Origin: Atrichornis clamosus | Taxonomy: Eukaryota; Chordata; Aves; Passeriformes; Menuridae | NCBI GenBank assembly: GCA_013400975.1 | Contig: WBMZ01012041.1 | Span: 1 to 64,000 of the forward strand | Direction: 5' to 3' | Length of the DNA: 64,000 nucleotides | Part shown: positions 11,870-24,500 of the stretch, piece by piece | How the letters are laid out: each line of letters begins with the position of its first letter | Position numbering within the stretch: position 1 is the first letter of the stretch | The notes under the pieces: generated by a model | Database searches by the model: none | Seen by the model: the letters and a program-made list of their open reading frames with translations, nothing else | Told to the model about the DNA's origin: nothing | Position numbers and translations under genes: made by a program

Positions 11870-13130
11870 ATTTACTCTTTTATAAACCGACAAAGTCCCT
11901 GGTGGCATGCCTTTCTTCCTCTCATTTAAATAGTGGTAGGAGAACAAATCACACTTCAGGGCAAGTTGATAACTGCCAGTCACGATTTCTGCCTTGTTTA
12001 CTATAATGAGCAGGGTAATAAATGCATCTGACCATTTCAGCTGGCATTTGCATAGATGAATGATTTGTCCAGTCAGTCGCTCTCCAGTGATTTGGGCCTT
12101 TTTGTCAGCACAAAGAGCATTCAGTCTCCCTGGAATTTACAGCAGCCAAGCTCTCATTAGCAAACATCCTTTACCATGAATGATTCAAATAATTACCACT
12201 GAAATAATAAACTGTTTCACAAAAACATTTTATTTGATGGCTCCAAACATCAACTTTTCTGAATTGTTGACATTCAAATAAGCCAGAGAGCTTTATTGTT
12301 GAGCAACAATGATCCCCTTGTAAAAGGGTGGGCATTGTTTTACCTCCAGCAGACCTTTAAACTTGGCCAGATATCAAATGTGTCCCTCAAACAGCCAGCA
12401 AACGTGCTGGGTAATTGGAGGGCGCATACCAGATGGAGCTATAGTAAAACTGTATGTTCAGGCTCCCAACTAATTTTCACTAGATTTACTTAGGATATTG
12501 TGAGTGTAAAATTCCAGACTAATTAGCAGCAAGTTGTCTCTTTGCTTCTACAGGAGTTGTGTCATTATTAAATGCCTCTGCTTGCACTGAGCTCTCAGTT
12601 CTGAGTTCTCTTCTGTAATGGTATTCTAGTGCATAATTAAGTGTTATTTGATATAGTTTTGGAGTTCAATCAAATGAGCAAGCAACAATTATATCCCATT
12701 ATGATCTACTCTAGTGCCTGGCAATAGGAATGATGTCACTGCACTTCCAAACCCATAGCATGAGGCAAAAGGAATTTCCTGCTATCGTTCTCCTTTACCC
12801 TTTTACCATGCATAATTAGAGAAGTTTTATTAGTTAATTTAGACTAAGGTTGTTTACTACAGGTTTTCATAGGCTGCAGGAATGTATTCAGTTTTCATTG
12901 CAGCATTGTTAGCATGGGTGTGTGCATGAAATTATTATCTTAATATCAAGCAAATGGGATTCAATTGCACATTTTATGCTTCTCTTAACTGTAAGGAAAC
13001 AAAATAGAACAACAGAAGGGGGAAATATTTTACTCATCCTCGCACATTCTTCATTGCATGATTTCACTTTGACATTATGGTCGGTAGGTAACAATAATCT
13101 CAAACAGCCTAATACCTGAGACCTTGATGT
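11870..13130. promoter_or_regulatory. Candidate cluster of conserved noncoding elements / enhancer
   Basis: About 1.2 kb of balanced, repeat-free, AT-rich sequence unusually dense in developmental factor cores. Examples are ATTTGCAT-like and ATGCATAATTAG sites (near 12048 and 12808), CTCATTAG and AATAATTACC (near 12150-12200), GGTAATTGG (12411), CTAATTAGC (near 12520) and a CRE-like TGATGTCA (near 12732). A 16-bp inverted repeat of SOX-like half-sites lies at 12295-12310. Short frames inside (65 and 64 codons on opposite strands over 12909-13119) show no family resemblance. The enhancer role is inference; alignment to other vertebrates would decide. Confidence 0.35.
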
Positions 13131-14207
13131 TCAGAAATAGAATAACTGAGCCCCGATTTTCATTTACAGACCCTTTATATCCCTCTGGCAAGATAAATTT
13201 CTTTTGCTGCCAAGGAGAGGTAGAGAGCTCTTAAAATATGTGAAAGTCAGGCCAGTAAAATTAAATACATTAAACCACATGACTGTTATTTGCAAGCCAT
13301 AAAGCATAGTCCCTAAGATATAATGTCTAATAACTGTCCTGAGTCAGGAAGGCAAATATTTAGAACTCAACTTTTCATACTTAGGTATTTGCAATAGGAT
13401 GAACAAAATCTGCCTCATTTTTATTCACCCAAGGGCAATTGCCCCTTACAACATCCAAATTTGTGACTATATATCCTATTTAAGCACCAAGCTTTGTGAG
13501 CTGAATCCAAGTGAACAAAGTTACTTAGATAAAATGAGCACCCTCTTTGAGCTTTCCAAGTTTGTCCATGGGCATTTCTTCTTCATTCAGCCAAAACCAT
13601 TCAAGTTCAGTCTAGTTCAATGTTATTTGCTCTTACTTTTCTCTAATCTGTAGTCAGTACCTAGATGAAATAGACTATTTTTTTCCTTTTTGGCTTTTCA
13701 GGTGCAACATCAGAGGTAAATTAAAAAATCCCTTAATAATTCACTTTTGACAGATATATAGGTTTTTAAAAAAAATTTCTTGTCCATGTTGGTGTTGACA
13801 GAGCTAAAGAACAAACAGAACTGGCTGGAGCCATGTACAGATGACCAAGTGTGAAGAACATTTTCTACACCTTCTGGCAGTCCCATGTTATTTTAGACTG
13901 AGATGAGCTTGCTCTCTTGCAATGAAGAAGAGTAAAAGCTCAGTTAAAAGCAGTGCTGCTTTCCAGAGCAGTCCATTGTACACATCAGCAGGACGAGAAC
14001 CCGCACACTCATATTTAACTCACAGTTTGCTCTCTGTAGTCTTCTGTAGTGAGTAGTTTGCATTGTTACCATCTTTCCAGTGTGCCACGGGTGTGTGTAT
14101 GTGCTGCTTCTGTCACCACCAAGTTAGAGTTTAGAAGTTGACTTCTAATTAATGACCTATTCAATCTCAAACTGCAGACATCTTACACATCACCACATTT
14201 TCAACAG

Positions 14208-14223
14208 AAAAAAAAAAAAAAAA
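14208..14223. repeat. A16 homopolymer
   Basis: Sixteen consecutive A residues in unique sequence; no retroposed body recognised next to it. Confidence 0.8.
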
Positions 14224-14448
14224 GGCCACTTTCAATGAGAACAAAAAAATGCCCAGAATTTAAACTAGAATTTAGAGTGGGATTTAGTTCCAGATATAGG
14301 TGCACATAGTTAGGCAGGAAAACAGAATGCAAAGGACCATTTGTGTACCTTAGCTTCTTGGGAATGTGGCACCTTCCTCACATCTCCCCAGTGAATTTCC
14401 TCTGCTGCTCCCATTTCTACCTTGTGGTAGATGGTGAGGTCTGGTCCC

Positions 14449-14486
14449 ACTACAAGAACTATTTACAGAAACTACAAGAACTATTT
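14449..14486. repeat. Local tandem duplication, period 22 bp
   Basis: The 16-mer ACTACAAGAACTATTT occurs at 14449-14464 and again at 14471-14486, separated by ACAGAA. It is a recent slippage-type duplication; no function is implied. Confidence 0.85.
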
Positions 14487-17400
14487 TTCCAGCTCACCTC
14501 GTTGTGCTTAGACAAGCTACACAATTTATCTCATCAAGGCTTTACAGTTCCTTGTAATTGTAGAATGCAGCTGCAGTTCATTAGTAAAATACTTTTTTAC
14601 ATTCTTACATGTGTTTTTTGTTCTAATTAGGAGACTTCCCACATGATATCTAACTGTTGTTCACTTTTACAACAGATAAACATGGAAATATTAAGCAAGC
14701 CTTGTGAAATGAGTAAATCAGGCCAGTCGTGGTAGTGAAGGTGCGATCTGTAAGCACTGATATGGTGTATTATAATATTACAAGTAGTTTCTTCAGATCA
14801 CCTTCTGTGTAACCCTTCACTGTGACAAGGAAACCCCAAGTAACATCCATGGAACAATGAAAAATGCCACTTTTTTTTCCCTTTTTTTTTTAATCCACTG
14901 CTGTGGCAAGGTTTTAACTGATAGATTTAAAATTCTAAACACAAAAAGCTTTCTGTAAATGTGTTTTGTTTGCAGTTACATTATCTATAGCAAAATTGGT
15001 TAATTAAAAAGGGCTTGCAAAGTACCCAAAAAGCTGTCAGCCTGGAACCGTTGTTTTTAGAATTTAATTTAGACTATTTCAAGTCATATTTTAGTGAAGC
15101 AGACTCTAATTTTATCATGAGCTGATATCAAATAATTTTCTGTCCCATGCAAAAGAGATTGTTCTGAAGATGGAAATGCTACAGAACAAAATATCTAACA
15201 AATTTTTTATATGACTTCTCAAGTAGAAATAAATATCAAGTTATTTTAAGCCATTTCATATCCTTTTAATTCAATGGTGAGGTTCTTGTTGAAAATTGTG
15301 TAGTATAATCACTTCCGGTTATTATGCAGAAGTAAGCTTTTCATTAGAATTATCAGAGATTATAATATTCTCAACTTCAGGCATGCAAACACATGAGTTA
15401 ATTTTCAGTGATATCCAGAGTAAGTTGTGAGTTTAATCTGACATACATAGTTCATACTGCAGTAAATGCTTGAACGAGTTAAGGTATAAACTCTTGCACA
15501 GAATGTGAAGAGTTTCAAGGTAATGCAACCTTAGGGTTATGCTCCAGATAGTCCATTGTATTACATCTTAGTCTGTGTCTGGCTGTTTGTACTGGATGTT
15601 CATTCTTTTGTCAGTGTGGTCTTTTCCTGAGCACCCTGGCCCTTCTGTAGCAGTACATTTAGAAACTGTCAGAGTTAGGAATACACCAAGTACATTAGGT
15701 GACTCTCAGTTTTGTGAGATCACTGTCTTCTTGAACCCTTTGGCAAAGCTTCAATGAGAACTGAGGGAAAAAGGAGACGGTTCTCATAAGAAGCAAACTC
15801 CTCTCTTTCAGGATGGATGATTTCACAAATGATGTGTTTATAACCAGAGACAAATGCTCAGCTTGCCATCTTCACATAAACAAGCATCAGGGTCTTATGA
15901 TCTGGGCAACAATAAAATGCTAAAAACCCATTTTCTCTTCCTTTGTGGGTAAGTCACAAGTGACCATTTATGAAGTCTGTCCTCAAACCTCATGACTCTG
16001 AAGTCTATGTTCTTTGTGTATGCAGATTTATTGTTTAGGAGCTAAAAAAAGCTCAACAGGCTCTGAAAAATAAATAATTCCCAGCTACTGAATTTCCTTG
16101 TAAGTCATGTCCTCTGAAAAACTGTCTGAGTCCTTCAGAGGTGAGTCATTTGGCCTGAAATCTTTTTGTCAGAGAGCCAGATCCTGCCTTCTTTTATATC
16201 CCTCCTGTAATGTTCTCTGGCAATTCCCCAGGTGCAGAAAGAGTAAATCAGCCCCATGGCTGTGCCTTTACCACAGGGCAAGTGTTCTCAGAGGCCCTGC
16301 TGGAAAGCTTTATAGCTTCCTTGTTTCTGTGCAGTCTGGACCTCGGTGGGATGCTAAGCAGGATCAACATTTCCAACATTTGTACTGCTCTTATGCCTGT
16401 GCCATATAGTCTCAAATGAACAAATATAGTGAAGAATGGGAGACAGTGGCTCGTGAGTGGGAGAAAATGTATTTAATGTGCAAAGTGTGCATAGTGGCAC
16501 AGACCACAGCCAGTACACAAGGTTGTCAAAGCAGAACAGCTACAGATGGCAGGGAGTGGAGGAGCCCCTGTGGCCCCCAGATCAACCAGATTTAAGAAGG
16601 TAACAAAATCATAATATTGTTTGTTATCATTCCAGTCCAACATCCAATAATTTCACATCATCTTCTACAGCTTTTAACCTGACTCTGGAGTCAGAAAAGT
16701 ACTGGAAATTGAAAGAGGGGCTGTGTAAAAAACCTGGTATGGAGATATTATGCCTTATCCTTAAGATCTGTAACAACTGATAATGCATCCTATTAAGCCT
16801 GCAGAGCCCTTCAGCCTCAGAAAGCTAAGTGCTTCCAGGGAGTCCTCCCTGTCCAGCACCAAAGTTATAACTGCTGTACAGCTGTTGTGCAGTGGTGAGA
16901 GTGGTGCTCTGCCTTTCTGGGACACAGAACTGTGAGCACAAATAGAGCTTCTTCCCTTTCCCTCCCATCTGCCCTCTTTCCAGGAAAGCAGCAGCTGCTG
17001 GGCTTTCCCTTGAAACCTTCCTCCCTGCACTGAGCATTTACACTGCAAGTTCCCTAGGTTTAACTTCATTTTGCCAGAGACAGCAAGGAGTTAAACTCCC
17101 ACTGTACTAAATGAAACTGTATGAAAAGGATGTGACTCCCACATATCCCAAACTTTCAGATGCCGAGCATATTTTCTTGAATGAAAGCCCTTTTGGTATT
17201 TTTCATTGGAGGGGAAAAATGCATTTCAGAAGAATCAAAATCAACAAAGAGATTACAGATAGCAAATATAACACTGCACATATTGTGATGGATAAGTACA
17301 GTAAACATGGATGGCTAATTAAGGAAATTCTTGAGAATGTCTTGAAACAGGACTGCTATATATGTTTCTGATGAGCCATCCTTTAAAGGCATCACATTCA

Positions 17401-18074
17401 GGAAGTGTAATGAAAAATCTTGCTCCTTCCTACCAGAACTGCTTTATCAGAAAGCTAGACTCATTTTTATTATTTACTAAGCTTACAGTAGTGCTTAGAG
17501 TTTCCAGCTGCTTAATAAATCTTGTTGGTGGTCTCTGCTGACTCAGATTTTTCAGAGAGAAAAGCCAGAGAGAGAGATACTCCTTTCAACTCTCTTGAGA
17601 TCATCCACTCAGCACCTGGGTGTCTTCAGTAGCACCTCTGCAGATCTTGGATTTAGTTGTGACTTCTTCCCTGTATTTCTTCAGTTTGAACTGCTGGAAT
17701 AATACAAAACTTGTGCTCCAGCTCTCTAGAGCAGTATTTTTACAAAACTGAGTGCAATCTCCTCCATCCTGCCTTTCAGGAACAGACTTGAGTGTGCATC
17801 CAGCTAGGAAGGTACCTCTGCCTTGTCTGAGAATGGCTTGTCTTGCAGGGATCCCAAGCAAAGCCAGCAGTGGGAAGGCAATTAACAGGGTGCATAATGG
17901 GGGTCCACTCCTGTGGTCTTCATTCATTGAGTAGGACAGATAGACTCCTACAGAAATGCGAGAAGTTGCTGGGACAGAGGAGAAGCAGAACTGAAGCTGC
18001 ATGTCCTGAATCTCAGCCCTGTTATACATCCACTGGAGAACGTCTTCCTCACTTCATCTACTGTGAAAAACCAC

Positions 18075-18116
18075 TATACATATATATATATGTGTGTATG
18101 TGTGTGTGTATATATA
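18075..18116. repeat. Compound (TA)n/(TG)n/(TA)n microsatellite
   Basis: About 42 bp of alternating pyrimidine-purine sequence, TA-rich at both ends with a TG-rich centre. Likely length-polymorphic, with some Z-DNA or cruciform potential. Confidence 0.85.
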
Positions 18117-20247
18117 AAGACAGCTCTAGTATCTTAACTAGTGTTTAGTGCTCTCAAAGAAATAAATCTCTTCCCTCCTAGCTGCTGTCACCACTTTCAG
18201 CTCCCCACTTCTGTCTTGCAGAGTTACATGAGAAAATCCATTCACAAAATGGATTCACTAAAGGTAAATTATGCTTGACCAATGTGTTCATTAGAAAAGA
18301 GTAAAATGTCATTATCAGAATCTAAAGCACTCTGAGTATCAGCAAACATTCCTACTTATAGAGCAACTTTGAGAATTTAAACTGGTGGGGGGTTATGTCG
18401 GCTTCTAGCCTCTTTAATGAATATAATCTAGCCCAAGACAATTTTTCAGCATCTTGGAGGGCAGATGGCTACAGAAAAGTATAAGAATATAGAAAACACA
18501 TAGTGATATTTCCCAAAAATATTCTCCTAGCAACCACAAATTGTCATCTCAGAGGCTTTCTGAACCAGAGAGAGTGTTTTGTTTTTAGCAACCGTTGGTG
18601 GATTTCTCTTCCATGAATGGCTCCAAAACAGAAGCAAGAAACAAGCCAGAGACACTTCTACATTTACCTGTTTGCAGGAGTCAATGGAGTGAAAATGTGA
18701 AGAAGGAGATTTCAACTTTTTTCCCCTAGTGCAAAATGCACTGTTTTTCATGCTGACGGTACCGCAGTACATACTTAGCTGAAAATTTAAGTATGTTTTG
18801 TTAATCTCCATAATGTGGATACACCAGAGAAGTCATACTCTAGTAGTATAAATCACAAGAGCTTTCATGAGGCCAATGAGTTTCCCCACATAAACTACAA
18901 GAAAATTTGGCTCACCATAGCTTCCCCTGCTTGAGATTCTCTTGATAAACAAGGCTGTAAAGAAATATTGCACATATTCTTGAGTTGCAGATAAAAATGA
19001 TGGAGGTTTTTGAAGAGAAATTGCTCAAAAAATGTCAGAGTAAAAGAACTGCATGCTCTATGTTGTATTTAAAGGAGTTAAAGAATATCTTGGATAGCCT
19101 CGTATGATGTTAGATAGTACAATTTTATTCTGTTTAGGAAAGTTTGCTATCCAACTTTATCAGGCTCCATAAAATTTCAGTATGATATTTTAAAATCTAT
19201 CTAAAACAGCAAGAACACAGATATGTGCAACACCATGAATATAAATGCAAGCCATTTAAAATATATCTAAGCGAGCAATCCAGTAACAGTCTGATCATGC
19301 AGGAGAAAAACAGATAATCTGAATTTGTCTATATCCATGTCTCTCTCTGTAAATATCTATCTATGCATACTCATAAATATTTCATCCAGATCTAGTTTGA
19401 ATTTGGATTCAGCTCCTAACCTAGATGGGCAGAGTTCACAAATTGCCTGTTCCATGATCCTGCTTTGTTTTTGTAAGTGTGTAAGGATGTGATTCTCACA
19501 AGCGGTATAGAATCAAAAATCCTCAAAGAAGAAAAACTCCTGAAGGACAATACCTTCGTTTCTGAATAGTCAAACAGCCCAGGTTCTTGCTGCAAGGTGC
19601 ATTATGAAGGGTAGTCAATTCACTGCTCAATTTCATATTAGAGGGATTGAAGGGAGGGCCTGGTTTCTAAATAGCTATTTCTATTGACCTTTGCAGAAGA
19701 CCATCCAGGGCACTCAGTTGTAATGCTGTTGAGCACCTCCTGTGGCATGTTTGTTCTGTGCTTGGGAAGATTTTTCTTAAATCAGAAGCAGTATGCATAA
19801 GATATTTTTATCCCTGGAAAGGTTTGGGGGGTTTTTTAATAGGGAAAAATTAAGCACACCTGTGACATTTTTTATTTGCTTATATAAAATTAGTTTTCAT
19901 TGGTATGAAAGACAAAAGAAGGAACCACATATCTTTAGCTCATCTTTTCGATAAGATTTTCCTTTAAAAAAGTTATCTGGTATTACATGTATATTCACAT
20001 GTCTGCATCCAGGAAATACAATGGTTTTGCCTATGACAAGAATTTTAGGGTGAAAATCACTGCTTTTCTGTATTCTGTCCATACTAAACTGGCTTAGGCT
20101 AAGAAGAAATGTTTGAGTTTTTTTCTAAAAGGTCTCTTTTCAGGTAGGTGTAATATCTTGAAAGCAAGAACTTAGCAATAAGTGTCTGCTCAAAAATAGT
20201 TACAGCATTGCTACTGCGATGTCAAAGGAAGCCTTTCAGCCCTACAT
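18117..20247. other. Single-copy noncoding DNA up to the LTR insertion
   Basis: AT-rich unique sequence with no recognised gene. It ends with the hexamer CTACAT (20242-20247), which is the left copy of the target duplication of the LTR that follows. Confidence 0.55.
20242..20247. repeat. Left target-site duplication of the LTR
   Basis: CTACAT, identical to the hexamer directly after the LTR. Confidence 0.85.
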
Positions 20248-20578
20248 TGTTGTGGTGGTCCAGCCCACCTGTGGGCCCCACATCGACCAGGGCATCCAGT
20301 GGGTGGATTTTCCCACCCAGGACAGTGGGTCTGAGGCAGAGGATGACCCAGAGGGTGGCAGTGAAGTTTAGGCCACATCCCACTGGGTGTCTCCTTGGGC
20401 AAAGATTCCTCCCCTTACTCCAGAGTCTTCTGTGTTCTTGAGTTGTTCATTGGACATTGCCTTCATGTTTATGTATGAGATTATTGCATATTCAATTAAG
20501 TTCTGGAAAGCTCTTCTGTATTGTTATCCCCATTGGTTTGTTTAAATTGACCCCTCCCCTGAGGTCCTGTTATTGGGT

Positions 20579-21287
20579 NNNNNNNNNNNNNNNNNNNNNN
20601 NNNNNNNNNNNNNNNNNNNNNNNNNNNNNNNNNNNNNNNNNNNNNNNNNNNNNNNNNNNNNNNNNNNNNNNNNNNNNNNNNNNNNNNNNNNNNNNNNNNN
20701 NNNNNNNNNNNNNNNNNNNNNNNNNNNNNNNNNNNNNNNNNNNNNNNNNNNNNNNNNNNNNNNNNNNNNNNNNNNNNNNNNNNNNNNNNNNNNNNNNNNN
20801 NNNNNNNNNNNNNNNNNNNNNNNNNNNNNNNNNNNNNNNNNNNNNNNNNNNNNNNNNNNNNNNNNNNNNNNNNNNNNNNNNNNNNNNNNNNNNNNNNNNN
20901 NNNNNNNNNNNNNNNNNNNNNNNNNNNNNNNNNNNNNNNNNNNNNNNNNNNNNNNNNNNNNNNNNNNNNNNNNNNNNNNNNNNNNNNNNNNNNNNNNNNN
21001 NNNNNNNNNNNNNNNNNNNNNNNNNNNNNNNNNNNNNNNNNNNNNNNNNNNNNNNNNNNNNNNNNNNNNNNNNNNNNNNNNNNNNNNNNNNNNNNNNNNN
21101 NNNNNNNNNNNNNNNNNNNNNNNNNNNNNNNNNNNNNNNNNNNNNNNNNNNNNNNNNNNNNNNNNNNNNNNNNNNNNNNNNNNNNNNNNNNNNNNNNNNN
21201 NNNNNNNNNNNNNNNNNNNNNNNNNNNNNNNNNNNNNNNNNNNNNNNNNNNNNNNNNNNNNNNNNNNNNNNNNNNNNNNNNNNNNNN
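20579..21287. other. Assembly gap (709 Ns)
   Basis: Unsequenced bases inside the LTR, between the U3 part and the R/U5 part. Long frames that appear to cross it are artefacts of reading N as an unknown residue. Confidence 1.
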
Positions 21288-21337
21288 TTTGCTGCCTGCT
21301 TGCCTGTCTCCCTGTTCTCTAGGCCCCTGGGTCGGGG

Positions 21338-21343
21338 AATAAA
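21338..21343 (+). terminator. LTR polyadenylation signal AATAAA
   Basis: Canonical hexamer in the right half of the LTR, followed within about 25 bases by TTGCTGCTGCAA-type sequence suitable as the cleavage site. It marks the U3-R/U5 orientation as plus strand. Confidence 0.7.
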
Positions 21344-21557
21344 GACTTGGGTTGCTGCTGCAAGGAGTCCCTCTCTCCTTCTTTGCCTCTGCCTGTTGCA
21401 AGTGTGTCATCCGACTGCTGCCAGCTCCTCGAAGAGGCCTGGAGCAGATTGCTCTCTAGGGAGCTGACACTCGGCCGTCAAGCTATTGCTTGTTCTGCTA
21501 CCAGGACACTCGAAGCAGGTCCCCACGCCTCCGGGTGGTCAAGCGGTCAGCGCGACA

Positions 21558-21563
21558 CTACAT
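21558..21563. repeat. Right target-site duplication of the LTR
   Basis: CTACAT immediately after the terminal CA; matches 20242-20247. Confidence 0.85.
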
Positions 21564-24500
21564 GACCAGCCTGACTCGGAGCAGCAGCACCTGCTGTGCT
21601 GCCCCCCAACACATTGCCTTGGCTGAGCTGGCACCTGGAGCTGTCACAGGCACCCAGGCAGGTGGCCTCAACAGGAGAAACAGGGACCAAGCAGAGTTAG
21701 GAATGTGACTTTCCATCTCTTCAGAGGAAATAGTGGCTTCCAAGGCTCAAACACGGGACCACAGTATTGCTTTAGGCAATTGCTTCTCTTTGCCTCACTG
21801 TTCCTTGACTGTGAAGTGGGAATAAGAGTATCTAAATATCAACATAAAATAAATCAAGATCAAGTTTACATGCTTTTCTGTTTTTTCGTTGCTATGATCC
21901 ACCTGAAAAGTTGAAGGTAGCGTGTGGAGTTTGTTTGATTTCTAGGGAAAGGAAATATGATGCACAAAGATTACCTGCAAAAAGGAACACTGATTTCTCC
22001 TCTTAATCTTGATCCTTATTAAACAATTTTTTCTGAAGACTTCCATCAGATCTATTTTTATACATCACCTATATGTGTAACACTAAGCAAAAGTAACAAT
22101 ATCTGGGAAATTAATTCAACCCTTAATTGTGTCCTCATAGAGCTTCACGGAGAAAAGCACTTGAAAAGAATTACCCAGTTGTCTTTTCATAGACTGATTT
22201 TTAATGAACTTTTTTCTCTTCTTACACTTTAAATCAGTTGAAAACAGACTGTGTGAAATGTACCTCCTGTTACAGAGTACTACCAAGCTCTCGAGTAGCT
22301 GAAACGACAGCATGCATGGGTAGCCGCAGCACAGAGAACTCCAGGCAAATGTGCACACAACACAGATTTCACAAATTTAGGTCCCGATTCAGCAAAGTCC
22401 CTAAAACATGAGTATAATATTAAGGATACGAATAGTCCCAGTGAAGCTAGTGGAATTATGTTCCTTCTAGTTCAGCGCTGTATTCTGAGGCACATGTGCA
22501 CAAACAAAGCCATATAAACCCCCATCTATCTTTCAAATAGCTGCTGTTGACAGCTGCTGAATGCAAACAAGTATGCCCAGTGCCACTCTGGCTTCTGCCG
22601 GCATTATTGCTTGTGTCACCCCGGTGTGAGGCCAAGGGAGCACTGGCAGCTGCTCTCGAGGGCCAAAGGAGACTGTAATGAACAGGAGGGAAGCAGGCAG
22701 AAGGGCCACATGGAGCAGTAAGGAGCAAGGGAGAGAGATGTGTTGGCTGCAATAAATCCCCTCGCTAGAGCCATAAAACCTGGATTTTTCTGTTAATAGG
22801 GCTCTGAGTTCCTCTGTAATGTCATCAGAAAAAAATTACAGCATTAGAGATGAAGAAAAGGAAGCTTCTTGAAGATCTATGCTGATTCAAACTAATTTGA
22901 CCAGACTGTTTCTTCATTAAGACAATATACTCTTAAATATGTTAGACAGTATTGATTCCGGCATTCTGTTCCTTTAAAAGCATGCAGCCTCTTCCTAAAC
23001 TCATCTACATACACTAGGAGAGGAGGAACAGAACAAAGATCCATCACAGTAATCTGTGAAGAGATACTTGACATAGGGTTGTAATTCACCACAGCATGGA
23101 GCAGTTACCCATGTGCCTCTAGCATCCCCATCCCCTTAGGGAAGAATTAGATAAGGCTGCCGGGGCCTCTACAGCCAGACTCAACCTAATCTGAAAACTG
23201 TAGATATATGTCTTGAATGTATAGTGTGAAGAAACTCTACCCTTGCTGTATTACTCTTGTTTTCAAAGGACATGAGATCTATGTTGTCATGCTCTGTAAG
23301 TGCATATGCATCCACACCCTCTCTCCACATCCCAGCACCATCTCAACTTAAACCTTCGACTAGTTTTGGCCATATTTGACAGAGGGGCAATAGGCCCAAA
23401 GGCACAAGCTCCTGTGGTTCTGTGAAATTAGGCAGCTCTCTGTCTAAGGAAGAAAGATCCAGCTGAAAGAAAGGTAGGAGGGTGTGTTCAGCCCTTCTTC
23501 AACATGGAGAAGCCATGTGACAGAGGGAGCCTCAGAGTGCTCTGCTGTGGCAGAGGTTTGCTCGGTGCGAGTGCCTTAGCAGACACCTGAGAATCCAACC
23601 AGAGATGCCCACCAGTCCATAGGAAATCAGGCCTCTTTAGTCACACTGGTCAGGGAGGCATCCTGCTTCCAAAAAGGAGAGTAAGGCACTGGATGGAAGA
23701 TAACGATACTTGTCAACTGGTTTAATTTATTTTTACTGGTAAAATCTTAGCACTTGTCACAGTTTTAACTTTCTGAGGTAGGTCCTGGACTCCTGACAGT
23801 GTTGCTCAACCTGCCCACTGTACAGCCGGGAGAAGATAAAAGCAAGCATATTCTGCACATCAAGCTGGTTCAGTTCCAGTGCCGAGCGTGGACCTGCCTG
23901 AGTGCAAGTGGAGCTGTCAGCTCGTACAGGCTTCACTGTCAAGGGCTGTGTCATCTGTCAGTGTCGGTTCCAGCTCACTGTACCACATAGAGGCGATGCA
24001 CTGGTGCCTCCCAATTGATAACACGCTGCCAGAAGCATGTTACTTTCTCATCTGTCTTCTTGTAGCTGTCAAAACTGGAATCCATTAATTAGTTTGTTGT
24101 TGTGAATTTTATTTGTTCTGAAGACATGTAAATTTCAAAGTAAGACACGGAAAAAAAGAAAAAAAAGCAACCAACAAACCACGAGGAAGGTGCCAATGGG
24201 GGGTTCACAAACCCTAAGTGGCAGCTATTATGAACAGTAAGTGCTGGCTACAAGAGCCCCGTCTAAGTGAGTATAATGATGTGGCTAGTTTCACCACATT
24301 GCTTTTAATGAGACTGAGCTGCTTACAGGGGGCGAGATGTAGTGACAGCTAAGGAAGGGAAGAAAACAAGGCACAAACTAGGACAGTCAGCTGGGTTAAG
24401 AAGGCTCTGCTTATTGTTTGTGTAGGTTTTTTTTTTCTAATTTACATTGTTACTTAGTGGAGGGAAAGTTTGACTGAGCTTTATTTCCCCGTGTTTCACA

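Larger units (their letters stand above)
13131..18074. other. Single-copy noncoding DNA
   Basis: No exon or interspersed repeat recognised. It contains a 16-A run at 14208-14223 and a local 22-bp tandem duplication at 14449-14486. The 142-codon minus-strand frame at 17601-18029 and the 100-codon plus-strand frame at 16107-16409 resemble no known protein and are treated as chance frames. Confidence 0.55.
20248..21557 (+). mobile_element. Endogenous retrovirus LTR (ERVK-type), with internal assembly gap
   Basis: The element starts TGTTG and ends GCGACA, the TG...CA ends of retroviral LTRs. It is flanked by perfect 6-bp copies of CTACAT (20242-20247 and 21558-21563), and a 6-bp duplication is usual for betaretrovirus-like (ERVK) elements. 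U3 lies on the left, with inverted CCAAT boxes near 20532 and 20573 and a C-rich box at 20551-20560. R/U5 lies on the right, with a polyadenylation signal AATAAA at 21338-21343. Orientation is therefore plus. No retroviral protein frame is visible. The right part still holds many CpGs and the duplication is intact, both suggesting a fairly recent insertion. With the gap taken at face value it is a solo LTR of about 1.3 kb, but the gap could hide proviral sequence. Confidence 0.85.

Noticed and set aside
20457..21467. Very long open frames (336, 304 and 249 codons) across 20457-21467
   Set aside because: They are made almost entirely of unknown residues translated from the 709-bp assembly gap.
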